A stretch of 64,000 nt of DNA from Spinacia oleracea (GCF_020520425.1 NC_079491.1:36239027-36303026); one strand, 5' to 3'; shown: positions 47,846 to 61,262, counted from the stretch's first letter. Made by a program: numbers and translations. Notes: a model not told the origin generated them from the sequence alone.

Positions 47846-50757
47846 TATTTTTATAACATTTATAAATATATTTTATTATATTTATAAAGCATTTTACGAT
47901 TTATTAGCATTTAAATAATATTTAAATGTATTTAATGTATTTTAATTAATTAGAATATTTATTATTTTAATTAATTACGAAACGAATTTAATTCTTGAGT
48001 CGGGAAATTAAATGAGTTGCAAATGATTTTTAAAGCTTCGGGTTTTAAATAAAAAGTCCAGTTCGTTTTATTAATCAAGCCCAATCCAAACGGTTTAATT
48101 TAAATCCTAAGCTAGCCCAATTCATTTAATTCCTAAGCCCAACTCAAATATCCTAAGCCTGGCCCATCAAGGGATTAGGGAGCCTATAAATAGGACTCCC
48201 CATCGTTAAATAAACCCCTAAAATTTCATAAAGCCCCTTTTTGATTTCTTGCCCAACACTCCTCTCTCTCTCTCCTCTTTGGTTCGGTCCGCCCGCACGC
48301 ACAGCACGAGCACGGTCGTGCCTCGTGTGCTGCTCGTGTGTTGCTCGCCCCTTGTTGCTCGCACACTCCCTCTCTTCCTCTCTCGTCCCGCGCCCAGCAG
48401 TGCTGCACGCTGCTGCGTGCCTTGCATCCCCTCGCCCGCTCCCTCGCGCCAAGCGCGCTGTGCCCTCGCCTTCCCTCGCGCACAGCGCCGAGCACCCCCT
48501 CTCGCTCACTCGCTCTCTCCCTTGCGCTGCGCCCAGCCCCCGCGCGCGCGACCCTGCTGTGCCCCCTCTCCTCGCTCGCGCTCGTCGCCCTTGCTGCGCA
48601 CACGCACGTTTGTGTGTGTGTGTGTGTTCGTATTCGATTTCTTTTTCGCCCAATCACCCTAATTCGTGATTGTTCCGTGCTATAGGCCGGATTGGTATAA
48701 TTCTCTTCTTCCTTACCTATTCTATTTAAATTCCGTATTTTAAATTATTATATTAATATTGTTTTGAGTAATTAAAATGTTGGGAACCGGTTATGAATAC
48801 CGTGGTCTGAGGATTTGTGTGTTGTGATTCATTAGGTTTGTTTTAATTATTAAAGGATGAATTTTCAGATTTGTTTATTTAATAAAGCATGGATTTTTAT
48901 GATATTAAACTAGTGTTATTGGGATTTTCAAGTTAGGGTTTTAACCTAGACCTAATGAGTCAATTGATTAGCATAATTACGTGATGATTTTAATTATGAT
49001 AATCAATTATATTTTCAGATTTGAATAAAGGTTTAAAGTGTTGATTTTTGTTGATTTTAAAGGCGGAAAAAGTATGTTTTTGTACTAGGGATTGATTTTG
49101 CAAATTGAGACGACTTTATTATTGAAAAGCGATCGAATTCTAAAGTCTAAAGGAAGTTTTAAATTTTATAAAGTTGCTGGAAATTTAATGAACATGGAAA
49201 TAATTGAAGTTTCATTATTTTGATGATAGGAGGTGATTTCTAGTTGAGTGCTCGTTATTGCATAGTGGCCCCTACGCTTAGGTATTCATGGTACGTACAA
49301 GTCTAGGGCGACCACACCTTTTTTTCAATGACATTACATGATTGTTGATGATGTGAATTACATTATGTGAAATCATGTTTATTTTGGTGAACGAGCATGT
49401 GTTTTGTGATGTTGGATTTATTGAATTAATTGTTGAACAAGCATGTTGAAATTATTATGGGTATGGGTTTCATTGTCAATCATGTTGTTCAATATTTATG
49501 CATGTATGGTTAAATTCACATGCAAGGGATGGATTAATTATTTGTATGCTATTGTACGGGATGTCTATCATACTTTGAGCCATTTAATTGTACCTCGTTG
49601 TACTATTTATTTTACCACATGTGAAGGGTTAGCTCACGTAAGCCACCGCACATGTAGGGTTCAGTTGGGAATATTATGTATGAAATGAATTAGGATTTGT
49701 CGTGCAAGGGCACAACCCTCATGTTAATATGCATGATGTGGAGTCTCACTTTGGTGAGGAGGAACATGGTAGTAATATCACAAGTGTCTTACTTGGTTGA
49801 TCACAAGTCTTAAAGCATTAAAATAAGATTGTTTTGGTTGTCGTTTATTAAGTGTATGTATGCATGTTGTCGAGTCTTGAGTTCGCCTTTATTAAAATAT
49901 TAATAAACGTAAAGTGCAACCGGAACAAGCTTCAAAACTCTTGGAACGTATATACCTTGAGTATGAACAATGGGGGGAGTCTTGCCGGAAAGCTCGTACT
50001 CATACTAATGATACAAGACGTTGTTTCATTTATATTATGCGCAGGAATTCCGTCGGTATGGCCCGACACTCGGTATGGCCCGATTTTATTATTATTATAT
50101 TTGGTGTTTGGTTGGCTCCCATCACCTTTTTCCCTTTGTGGATTATTCTTTTGGCCCGTTCGAAGCTTATTCTAATTAAATTGTGAGTCGAGAGTCGAGT
50201 CTTGTATCTCATGATTGTTTGATTTGTTATTATATGGCTTTTGCATGTTGATTAGTATTTAGTGAGTGATGCATGCTTAGTTTCATTAATCTATGCTTGT
50301 AAGTACTCAGCTTTTGCTGACTACGTGCTTTGTGTGTTTCCGGTCATGGCCTTTGCCTTAATGACCCTATGATGATCCATCATTTGCACTTGCATTGTTG
50401 GGGAGTAGAATAATATAGCAGGTTGGTAGATCAAGTACGATCGAAATCATGTGGCTTGGGATGATTGAGAGAGTTGCATGTTTTCGTCTTTTGAAACTAT
50501 TTTCTTTAATATTTTAATTATGTTTGAAATGTTTGGATTATTTATACTTTGGGCTTTGGGCCATTATGGTTCCAAATTGTAGGAGGCCTCGATATTTTGT
50601 TAATTATGGTTTTTAAAAGTTAGTTGACATTTAATTTCGCTGCGTAATTCTGTTAATAGCCTTAACCGTTATCACGGTGGCGGTAATGCTTTAGTAATTC
50701 CTTTATTTTAAGTTGGAAAATGGTTTTATAAAAGCAAGGAATTATTAGGGTGTTACA
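47846..50757 (+). repeat. Tekay 3' LTR, remainder
   Basis: The LTR resumes with TATTTTTATAAC; 47846-47848 is the duplicated TAT target. It runs colinear with 1057-4008. It contains a TATA box at 48184-48193 and the same CT/GC-rich block (48260-48600) with slightly shorter microsatellites. Confidence 0.9.
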
Positions 50758-51511
50758 TATTGGGCCTGGCCTTGCGCTGGGCCTGGCGAGGCTTTGGCGT
50801 GTGTGTTGAAGCGTGTGGCTTGCTGGGCGAGGGCCTGGCTTCGTGTCGGGCCTTCGTCTAGCAAGTCTCGTCCGATGCTAATTCGTACGATACGCTTCCG
50901 ATTAAATTCCCGATTCCGGAATTCATTTCCGATACGAACAATATTTAATATTTCCTATTGCGGAATTAATTTCCGTTTCGAACAAATATTTAATATTTCC
51001 GTTTCCGGAATTATTTTCCGATTCCTATAATATTTCCGATTCTGACAATATTTCCGTTTCCGGCAATATTTCCATTTCCGATAATATTTTCCGATATGTA
51101 CCATGTTTCCGTTTCCGGCAACATCTACGACTTGGATAATATTTATATTTCCGATACGATCCATATTTCCGTTTCCGGCAATATCATCGTTTCCGGAGTA
51201 TTCATTTCTTGCCTTTGACGATCTCAGCTCCCACTGAAACCAAGATCCGTCGATTCCGAATAACCATAGATGGAGTAATTAATGCCATTAAACACTTGAT
51301 CCGTTTACGTACTATTTGTGTGACGCTACGGGTTCAGTCAAGAGTAAACTGTGGATTAATATCATTAATTCCACTTGAACTGAAGCGGCCTCTAGCTAGG
51401 CATTCAACTCACTTGATCTCACTGAATTATTAACTTGTTAATTAATACTGAACCGCATTTATTAGACTTAATATTAAATGCATACTTGGACCAAGGGCAT
51501 TATTTCCTTCA
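50758..51511 (-). repeat. A1 left LTR, inner piece
   Basis: It resumes at TATTG GGCCTGG after the Tekay 3' LTR and runs to CA at 51511. TATTG is the second, mutated copy of the Tekay target site. Part of the ATATTTCCG repeat block seen in the other LTRs is shortened here. Confidence 0.85.
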
Positions 51512-54500
51512 GTCTCCCACTTGTCCTTAGGGACAAGTGTGCATTTCCTAATTCCTTTGTCGCTCGATGCTTGCTCTTGAACATAAGGTAAGAGTTGTCA
51601 TCCTTATTATGTCCAGAGTTATTTCTCGGTTTCAGAGTTCAACTGATCAAATAAACAGATAATCATAGCCTATGATTCATCTGAGCATGGCCATGCATTT
51701 TACAGTTTCTAGCTCTCCGAGTGGCCTTGTACAACTTTCAGCATCTCATCCCGATTTATGGGAGGACAATCCCAATCTTGCGATCTTGAGATTAGACTTC
51801 GTTTGATAGGTGATTACCTGAGCGTTTGCCTTTATAGCCTCCTTTTACAGTGCGACGGTTGACAACGTCAAAGTAAGCAGTTCTCAAACAAGTAATCTCA
51901 AATCACTTAGGTATTGAGGATTAGTGTCTAATAATTTTAATGAAATTTACTTATGACAGATTTTCATCTCTTACAGTAAAGTTTCATAGGTCTTTCCGAT
52001 ACTAGTCTTCCCAAAGTAAGTATCTATGCAAATGATTACGATATTGCCATGTCCACATAGTTCAAGAAACAGAACTACTAGTCATCTTGCATTCTAGTCG
52101 TCTAACGTTTTCTATGCGTCCATCTTTATAGAAAACTCCGACCAGGGACCATTTCCAATTTTTGACATTCAAGTTCACTTGATAGACATTTCTTAGTCAC
52201 AGGACTGGTCCTGACAGTCTATCTTGAATATATTGTCAAATTGAAGGGACTCATCATTTAATACTAAACCAAGATTAAATGGAATATGAAAATACATTTC
52301 ATATATGATAAATGTTCAACCCCATTGTTTTACAACCATGGGCCTCAAACCCATCTTTAAAACAGTTCATGGAATTCAAAGCTATGCTTGATTTCCAGTG
52401 CTACAACGTGAGTGTTGCTTCTCACTTGTTGCATAGGTTTAGTTATCATGCTTTGCCAATCTTAATATCCTTTCCATCGAATGTTCTTCGAGATAGGATG
52501 ATAAGATCTTTGGAGTTTGTTTATTATGTGATCTAGTCTTTCTTACTTCGATAGTGGTTCTACGCATTTTGCAATGAAGAACCATCAAGTCAGCAGACAT
52601 GTGATCCACCCAAGTTCAGTGAAGAACTCTTTAACGTAAACAACCCTGTTTTATTGCTTCTTAGGCAATAAGTACTTTTACTTCAACTGTATAGGTCGCT
52701 AGTGATGCTTTGTTTGGATTTGCTTATCCAAGCAGTTCACGGATATGTGGAAGACTTTCCATCTGTATCTTAGAACATAGAAATTAATATTTAATTTACC
52801 ACGCAACAACTCATGGTCTTCAATCTATGTTGCCATTTCATAACATGATGCTTATAGCCCGTTCTTGCCAATGGTTAACTCCAAAGGGATATTGCTTGAT
52901 CCTTTGCCAGTGTTTATGCGTGTAACATCAATATTTAGCATATATTTATTTCCTTAAATCAAGATCTATTCCTATGTACCTTTTCAAGTACCATAAGTTC
53001 TCCTTGATCTCAATCTAGTTGATCTTCACTTAGATCAATAGAGATTGGTATGTGTTCGTCATGCCTAAAGCCATACGATACATTTTTTTTTTTTTGGCGA
53101 TCCTCATATTATATCATACATGATAAATTCTTTGTAGAATAATTCCCAATTGAATTCTATTCATGTAACTTTAGCTCATTCTAGTTTCAGTAGATACTAA
53201 ATCCAGCTAAATTCTTTGACATATAATATAGGTTAAGAATCTCATTTCGATCCTTTGATGTTTAACTTAGTAAATGCTTATACATAGTTCAAACATTCAT
53301 TACTTAGAATTTTTCACATGGGTCGAATATCTCCAATGGAGTCTTTCGTGTTTGATTTAGTAAATGTTATTACTTAACAATATTATAAGATCTTTGTAAC
53401 TAGATCTTAATACCCAGTATGTACTAAGTTTCGCCATGGTCCATCATTGATGAATAATTTCAAATCTAAGTCATTAGCATTTGAATGTTATTTCACAATA
53501 GATAAATATGTGTGTGATACACATAGGACCAATTAAGTTTTACGTACTCCCACTAAACTCCTTATATATCTATAAGAACCATATGTACATTATATGAAAC
53601 TAAAATACTTATTACCTTCACTAAAATACATTTCTAATTCCCAATTGCTTGCTTAAATCTGTACTTAGATTTCATAAGCTAGCATTTATTTCAAGCTTTA
53701 TTTGGATCCACAAATCCTATGACATGCCATGTACATAGTTTCTTCCAACATTTGACTGAGGAATATGTTTTGTAATCCAATTTCCATATGTACCAATATG
53801 CAATTATTGCTTAATTTATAGACTTGAGCATTACGATTTTGCATGAGGTTTCAACACAATCTACGCCGTGATTTTGCTTGTAACCTTTAGCAACTAATCT
53901 AGCTTTGTGTGTGAACACAATTCCATGTTTGATGGTTTTTATCCTTAAAACCAATTTGTAACCAATAGGTGTTTAATCTATTCTTGCAAATCAACAAAAT
54001 TTCAATTTTGTCATCAAAACATTGGTTATGTTTTATGGCCTTTAACCATCTAAAACATTTGAGTCTATATATGGCCTCTAACCATTTTAGGGAATCTAGG
54101 TTTCGTCATAGCTTTCTTACAAGTCACAAACTCGTTAATCTACGCGATAATAGTTTGACTGCAAGTTGTATGTTTCTTCACTATCTAATAGAAGAATCTC
54201 ATAGTTTCATTGACCTGATCTCTATGTTTCTTCACTATCTAATAGAAGAATCTCATAGTTTCAGTGACTTGAACTCTATGCCTACTTGGTATAGAACATC
54301 AAACAATAGAATATCAACAGGCACTTTGAGAGTCCTTTGAATATTCTGTTCTCCTTGAAGCACTTGTAAAGTCTTCTAAGAGATGTCTATTCTTTAAAGC
54401 CACTTCTAAAGTCCTTAAAGAATAAGTTCGGGTTTTCTAAAGCACTTCAAAAAGCCTCCGGAATGTCCGTTTATGTTTGTTGTTCGTCTCGAAGACTTTC

Positions 54501-57500
54501 GAGGTCTATTTTCTCCCACTTGTCATTTTGGAAACGAATCTCTAAAAGGACATTATTTCGAGCAAACAAACATAATGTTCTCAAAAATTCGTGGTAGGAA
54601 CTATACCCTTGTGTCTCATTTGAATAAATCACAATGAAACGTATATCTATACTTGGGCCTTAGTTTGTTGAATAACAAACACTAAGCTCCCACTGAGTTT
54701 AGCAACTCTTTAGATATATATTATTGAAAAGATATTCTAAATTTTTTCTTTTCAATAGCTTTGACGAATTTGGTTTAGTTTGGTGGTAGTTGAGCATTTT
54801 GTTTAGAAGTTATAGGAAAATTCTTTATGATTCATCATTGATCGAATCAAGTGTTAATTGACTTCGATCATCCCAATGTAGATATGCCATATCTTATGGA
54901 GCTAGATCGTGAAATTACAACACACAATCATTGATGATCATTCTTGGTATAAGTAATCAACAACATGATCTATCCTAGATCTTTATGATTTCTTGCCATG
55001 TGGATTTTATACTTCTGAATCTTTGAACTAGCCAAACGGATTCAAACTTATATCACTTTGAGTAAATAAACAAATATTCACTCAAATCTAGGTGAAATAA
55101 TAAAGTCATAAAATCTTTCTTTAGCTTTGAACTCTATTGTCTAGGCGTTCTAACAATAGTTCATATCTTTTGTTACTTTCAACAAGTAAGACTAGCTTGT
55201 CTTGAATTGATTTAGAAATCAATCAACTTTCAAAAGTCCATCAAAATAGAGCTTTTGAATGTTAACTTGTTGATATGGTCTAAGAAACAATGCTAAAGAT
55301 TAATGGAACTCAAATCAAAAGATTGATTTGAACCTATTAAAGTTCTTATTGTTAAAGAGTTATTTGTTTTAATCAAGCATATTGACTCAACCCGTAAATG
55401 ACCATTTCATTCAAATAAACAAACAAACATTGTTTTTGTTTTTCTTGAAAGTGATTCTTTCTGTGTTTGAAGCAGAAATTTAGGTATGCTGATTGTGGAA
55501 CAAAATAGCCATTAAGTTCCAGCCTTTTAAAGGACTTAAAACAAACAAGATGACCCTACAACTAATGTAGCATTGCCATGCTTCATTTCCCACTTGTAGG
55601 CCATTAGTGTAGCCTAGCTTCCATTGTTTGAGTTATTACCGAAGTAAGAACCTCAAGCGGTATATGATACCATGGAAGTTTTGATTTCTAGGTCACTTCT
55701 CTTTAAACATAAACTTATAGGTAGAAATGGAATCGTAAATTCCTTTCATTTGTTCCTTGTTTTCCTATTTCTTGTACCCTTTCTTATAGTCTTAAGAATT
55801 GAATTCTTTAGTGTTGACTTTTATACTTTGTTAGACATGTCCAATGTCACTCCAACAAATTTCTTACCATTTATGTTGAATATTCTGTTTCAACTAGATG
55901 ATCTTACCAGAAGCTTCTAAAGTTCTCTAAGCATCGATCTATTCGAATGTCTAGGGTCTAGACTCATTCGAGAATTAAATGGAAAAAGATTTTAGGTTGT
56001 TAACCATTGGTAAAGCTGAGCATTTAAACTCAATGCTTTATGATCTCAAAACTACATTGCATTTTGAATTCACAAGCACCAATCGGTTTGCCATTCGACT
56101 TTGATATTCGAAAACAACCATAAAAGTCGCTATAAGAAACGTACATTTTAAATTGCTCACTTTCTCTCATTTCCGTGAATCGTTCTTGGATTCACTACCA
56201 ATTTAGGAAATTTACTGTTACCTTTCTAAAAGGATTTACTGCAGTACAGGATATTTAATTATAAACAATAATTAAAACACACATTGAAGCATGCAAAGTC
56301 TAAACATTTATCATGAGTAATAACTTGAAAATTAAAGCAATCATGCAATTTAAACAAGTTATTGGCATTTTATTCGAATTTATTGTTCCGGCAGGTGTGA
56401 ATAAAATGATTCCAAGACCCTAAAACCATTGAAGAATTAAGCACATTATGTATTTAGACTCAATTCTAAAATCTTTTAGGTAAGCAAAAGCCTTTTGCTA
56501 ATAGTCTAGAAACTACTCTTGGTTAATAGGTACGTCTAAGAACTTATTAGGTAAACCTATCAATTTTGACACGACATAAAAGGACTCCTTACTTATATCG
56601 TTGAGTTTCACCAAAACTAACATGTACTCACAATTATTTGTGTACCTTACCCCTTTAGGATCAATAAGTAACACCTCGCTGAGCGTAAAACTATTACTAG
56701 ATTGATGTAAAGGTTATCCAAGTAAGTGTTATTTTGGCATGGCACCTTTTAACTCAATTTTTAAAGTTTGGAACTTAAGGCTCTTACTATGTTGGTTAGA
56801 TTTTAAGTGAACTAAAATCCTTAATCATGCAACATAATCAAGCCATAATCTCATGCATAATTAAGACATATTTAAAGCAATAAATAACTTAAAGCATGCA
56901 TAAGATAAATGTGATCTAGTATGGCCCGACTTCATCTTGAAGCATCAACTTCAAAGTCCATCTTGAGAATGGATTGGAAACTCCGTCTTGAATTTCACCA
57001 TGGGAGGCACCATTTTCTTCAAATAGGATAAGCTATGATTAAACTAATTATAACTATTTGATGGTACGCAGACCATATTTGAATTGAAAAACAAACTTTG
57101 GTGCATTAGACCAATTACATTCAAATTAATGGAACGCAGACCATATTTTCTATCCTATTTGGGCCATACTAGTCACTTCATAACCTGCAAAACAGTACAT
57201 ATACAATATGTACCATTCCCCCATTCATTATCATGAATGGCCCACATAGCTGGTTAGTAAAACACGTTATGCATCACATAAATATTGGAGCAATTAATCA
57301 AGAGCACCAATAATCTACCAATTATTCAGTCCTTATTAATTCTAATCAAGTTGTTTAACCTTAAAGGATTTGTAGACCTAATCAAGAGTTTATGACTAAA
57401 GGCTCCCACTTAAACCAATAACTTTATATGCTTTACTAATTTTAAACATAAAAAATGTATTTCTAGTCTAACCAGAAACATACAAATTTAATTAAAATTT

Positions 57501-58986
57501 AAAGCTCATATAAAATTATAATCGAATCCAATTAATTTATTTTCAGTTGAATTAAACGAATTTAAATTAATTCAAGGTTTAATTTTAGTATTATAAATTA
57601 AAACTTTATAATAATTATAATATTCAAAATTAAAATCCGAGAAAACAATTTAAATTATTAATTTTAAAGTTAATTAAAATTATTTCCGAACTGAAAATTT
57701 CAAATTAAAATTAAAACGAACCAATCGGGTCAAGACAAGGCCATGGGCTTGCGCCCATGCCTCGTCAAGTCCAACAAGCAACAAACCCCTTGTCACTCGA
57801 TTGATCGTACCGCAAAGCCCAAGCAACAACGCACCAATGCGTCAGGACTAGCGAGCACGCTTGCGCGCAGCCCACTCGCCCATCGCCTTGGCGCGCTGCT
57901 GGGCAACGCTTGCTGGACAGGCCAGCCAACGCTGCCCGCGTGCACGTTGTGTTGCGCTTGTCGCTGCCTTGGCGTGCTGCTGGGCGAGGCAACGCACATT
58001 GTGGCGCAGCATCCATCGCTGCCCACACGTGCTTGCCTTGCTCGCTGTACTTGCTTGCCCATCGCCCCATCGCCCCATACGCGTAGCACACAGCCCTTAG
58101 GCAGCTATTGCCTTGTGCATGCCACGCTCGTTGCTCGCTGCATTCGTACCGCATGGGCGACGAGCTCCCTTGCTCGTCGTCGCGTGCCCGCACTATACAA
58201 CACCCCTTAAGGGTAACACGTAGCTTCCATTGCTTTGTGCGTGCAACATTTATGATCGAATTTTATAAAATTAAAAATTTTAATTTAAAATTAATGACAA
58301 ATTAATAAATCATATTATTTTCAGAATTTTAGGGCGAAAAATCGAAAATTTATTAATCAATTAATTTCCGATTAACATGGATTCAAATCTAGGTCATAAA
58401 AATTTAAAATTTATCATAAATTAACAATTTTTATGGTGGTTTTTAATCATGGGTACCTAATTAAATCATTAATTAATTATGAAAATCAAATCAATTCTAA
58501 ATTATTCGAATTTCAACAAATTAATCATAATTACAAATTAGGTTGTATAATTAACAAGTCTAGGCATTCAAAATTGTTAAACATATATAGTAGATCAATC
58601 AAAAATTCAAGATTTATCAACAAGAATCGCAAATATTCAATTTAACATCTTAAATCTAAAAACTTTTGCGTTCGAAAACTAAAACCTCCGAAAAGTCATA
58701 GTTAGGCTTCGAATTTGGGAATTCTGGGTTCGGCCGAAAAAAAAAAATTGTCAAAATTTTAGAATGTCTTTTACATGCGGAATGGACACAAAAATCACTC
58801 AATTTCGTTGAGTAACGAAGAAACTGCCGAAAAACTACGTACATATTAATTAAATAAACGCAATTTGCAATTAATTAACAATTACGAAAATTAATCACCC
58901 CTTTTTAATTCTTTGCAAATTTGTAAAATTTAACCATGTTAATAAATTTATAGATTATGCAAATAATAATAGGCTCGTGATACCAC
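51512..58986 (-). other. A1 internal region without intact genes
   Basis: It aligns along its whole length with the A2 internal region (12653-20285). No open frame longer than short fragments fits a copia protein. It includes a GC-rich leader (57740-58200) next to the primer-binding site and a ~55-bp direct repeat near 54173-54290, also present in A2. Apart from the RT relic I see only decayed copia sequence. Confidence 0.7.
53697..54055 (-). pseudogene. Decayed copia reverse transcriptase in A1
   Basis: This is the counterpart of the better preserved relic at 14898-15257 in A2. The minus strand retains pieces of the copia RT start (K.GCK.V.KIK, KARLVAKGYKQ, MLKS, IWQ.D.KT), but more indels and stops break the frame. 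No catalytic YVDD box could be read. The same decayed state in two copies indicates that it was already present in their common source. Confidence 0.55.
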
Positions 58987-60379
58987 TGTTAGGTTATGAT
59001 ACATATGAAAAACATAAATCATGCGGAAACCTAGATGCCAGGATACATATTAATTGCACATAATCATATAGCATAATTTAGATGCATACACTTTATAGCG
59101 TGCCCTCCCTAGCTGCGCCCGAACCGAACAAGAACAAGTCTTTAGGACTCCAAGTGTCGTCCCTCCGTAGATAGTCCACAGCACGTCCGGATCCGCCTTA
59201 AGATTGACCAACTAGAATCGCCCTTAAGGTTCTATAATTTTCGGCTAATAGGGCAAGTAATATGGCTGATTTTTCTGCTTAAAAATCCTAGTTTTGAATA
59301 CTTGAAACCTTGTATATAAATTTGTGACCCTAGGCACATATTTATAGGATTATGGAAAAGGACTTAGAATCCTATTAGAATACCAATTTAGTTTAATTAG
59401 AATCATGTTAGGACTCTATTAAATAAATTCTATCTACTAGGATTAGGATTTAATCATAGAACGAATTCTAATAGCTTTAGGATTCGTATTGCACACAACC
59501 GCACACGAGCACGAGCACAGCCCGCGCAAGCCTCGCGGCCCACGCGAGCTGCTCTTGCTCGCAGCCCATGTCCGTCGCAACCCACTTGTTCCGCGCGCGC
59601 CATGCCTTGCTGGGCCTGGCCTTGCGCTGGGCCTGGCGAGGCTTTGGCATGTGTGTTGAAGCGTGTGGCTTGCTGGGCGAGGGCCTGGCTTCGTGCCGGG
59701 CCTTCGTCTAGCAAGTCTCGTCCGATGCTAATTCGTACGATACGCTTTCGATTAAATTCCCGATTCCGGAATTCATTTCCGATACGAACAATATTTAATA
59801 TTTCCGATTCCGGAATTAATTTCCGTTTCGAACAAATATTTAATATTTCCGTTTCCGGAATTATTTTCCGATTCCGATAATATTTCCGATTCTGACAATA
59901 TTTCCGTTTCCGGCAATATTTCCGATTCCGGCAATATTTCCATTTCCGATAATATTTTCCGATACGTACCATGTTTCCGTTTCCGGCAACATCTACAACT
60001 TGGATAATATTTATATTTCCGATACGATCCATATTTCCGTTTCCGGCAATATCATCGTTTCCGGAGTATTCATTTCTTGCCTTTGACGATCTCAGCTCCC
60101 ACTGAAACCAAGATTCGTCGATTCCGAATAACCATAGATGGAGTATTGAATGCCATTAAACACTTGATCCGTTTATGTACTATTTGTGTGACCCTCCGGG
60201 TTCAGTCAAGAGTAAGCTGTGGATTAATATCATTAATTCCACTTGAACTGAAGCGGCCTCTAGCTAGGCATTCAGCTCACTTGATCTCACTGAATTGTTT
60301 ACTTGTTAATTAACACTGAACCGCATTTATTAGACTTAATATTAAATGCATACTTGGACCAAGGGCATTATTTCCTTCA
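58987..60379 (-). repeat. A1 5' LTR (right-hand, minus strand), 1,393 bp
   Basis: Transcriptionally this is the 5' LTR, because the primer-binding site follows it on the minus strand. It contains a TATA-like CTATAAATATG on the minus strand (59337-59347) and a block of ATATTTCCG-rich tandem repeats at about 59760-60065. The left-hand partner is interrupted by the Tekay insertion. Confidence 0.85.
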
Positions 60380-60858
60380 AGACACATTTTTGTTTTATAA
60401 TAGAACTCATAAGATCATTATGGTAAATGAACTTTTAGTGTCTCCTTATGAGTAGTCTGTAATCCCCCTATTAATTGCGAAATATAACGAGTATTTTATT
60501 CCAAAACACGCTAAAAAGAATATTACTCAAGGAAGGTGAAAAACGGTAAATAAGGAACTGCAAATAAAGGAAGTGCAATTATATAAGAAAAGTGCAAATC
60601 ATATTAAAGAACATATCTTAAATCAAGGGATGCTTAATTATTCAAAATCAATCAAAAGGTTAACGTTTCCTTTGATACTAACCCCATCTAAAATTATACA
60701 CATAAGGCATAATATTACTCCTTAACTTATTACAATCACACAAAAGTTCCCCTCAATAAAAAAAATAAAACAATCACATAAAAGTCGTACTTTTTTTAGG
60801 ATAATTTTGCAACTGTAAAGCAAAACCAGTAAGAAAAATGAAAAAAGACCGGTAAAAT

Positions 60859-60922
60859 GGTGCATTTGAGAGTTGAACCCTGACACTGTCTAACACGTTT
60901 CCCCCTACAACCACTGAGGCAT
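60859..60922 (-). other. tRNA-like A-box/B-box segment inside the hAT element
   Basis: On the minus strand, TGCCTCAGTGG resembles a Pol III A box. About 32 nt downstream lies GGTTCAACTCT, close to the B-box consensus GGTTCGANTCC. The stretch is near tRNA length. It may be a tRNA-derived piece captured by the hAT element, or chance. No acceptor stem was verified, so this is not called a functional tRNA. Confidence 0.3.
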
Positions 60923-61060
60923 TTAGTGCTTATATGATACATCACACGTTTAGTTGTATTTATTTGAATTTACTGTTTTAACTCTTGTCAGTTTTTTGGG
61001 AACTAGTAAGGGTTCAATTGAACCCACTGAACCCTTACTAGTGTCGCCACTGGATAAAGC

Positions 61061-61232
61061 CATCCATTACATGCATTGCAAACTTCCAAAAATCAATTTC
61101 ATCTACAATGTCTTCCAATTCAATATGAACTGGTTGGAGTTATTCAATCACATTGCTTCCATTAATAACTTCAGAAATTGAGTTATGAATAGTGAAATTA
61201 GTCGATGACACAGTTGAATCAACATCAAAATC
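61061..61232 (-). pseudogene. LINE ORF1 relic, DUF4283-type domain (upstream part)
   Basis: On the minus strand this reads IELEDIVDEIDFWKFAMHVMD and then runs into the segment at 352-1. It matches the EDI..E.DFW...V.YVLG stretch that precedes the RIW motif in plant LINE ORF1 proteins. A TAA lies just upstream of the recognisable part. It shows that the whole nested stack sits inside an old LINE copy. The relic is lost upstream near a CACTA-like terminus at 61233. Confidence 0.6.
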
Positions 61233-61262
61233 CACTACAAGAAAACACGTTATTAACGTCTG
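61233..61262. other. CACTA-type terminus, single end
   Basis: CACTACAAGAAAACACG begins at 61233; CACTACAAGAAAA is the classic CACTA/EnSpm end. No matching TTTTCTTGTAGTG end was seen to the right within the window, so the partner is either lost or outside. It cuts off the LINE relic. Confidence 0.5.

Larger units (their letters stand above)
1044..50757 (+). mobile_element. Ty3/gypsy chromovirus of Tekay (Del) type, split by later insertions
   Basis: TG at 1044 and CA at 50757 bound the element. The 5-bp target sites are TGCTG (1039-1043) and TATTG (50758-50762), differing by two transitions. The 5' LTR is 1044-4008. The 3' LTR is 24091-24105 plus 47849-50757. Order inside: Met-type primer-binding site, an extra ORF, gag with two zinc knuckles, then PR, RT, RNase H, integrase and a C-terminal chromodomain, and a polypurine tract. 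LTRs of about 2.9 kb and the C-terminal chromodomain fit the Tekay clade. A premature stop in gag, a gag/pol frameshift and three insertions make it non-functional. Confidence 0.85.
410..60379 (-). mobile_element. Ty1/copia-derived non-autonomous LTR element A1
   Basis: The boundaries are TG at 410 and CA at 60379, flanked by TSD AGACA at 405-409 and 60380-60384. The element lies on the minus strand. Its primer-binding site follows the right LTR (58972-58985, reading TGGTATCACGAGCC, an initiator-Met type with one extra base). Its polypurine tract abuts the left LTR (minus reading ACAAGTGGGAGAC at 51512-51524). The left LTR is 410-1043 joined to 50763-51511, and the right LTR is 58987-60379. 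The internal region 51512-58986 holds only decayed coding sequence, so it behaves like a large retrotransposon derivative. LTR differences (about ten in the first 634 bp, hand count) make it older than A2. Confidence 0.85.
361..61052. mobile_element. Non-autonomous hAT element, split by all later insertions
   Basis: The left end begins CAGTGGCGGTGCC at 361 and the right end finishes GTCGCCACTG at 61052, giving 8-bp terminal inverted repeats CAGTGGCG/CGCCACTG. The flanks carry a perfect 8-bp target duplication GATAAAGC at 353-360 and 61053-61060, the hallmark of hAT transposons. The element's own sequence is only 361-409 and 60385-61052, about 720 bp with no coding potential, so it needed a transposase from elsewhere. 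Everything between was inserted later. It is the oldest datable insertion into the LINE relic. Confidence 0.85.
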
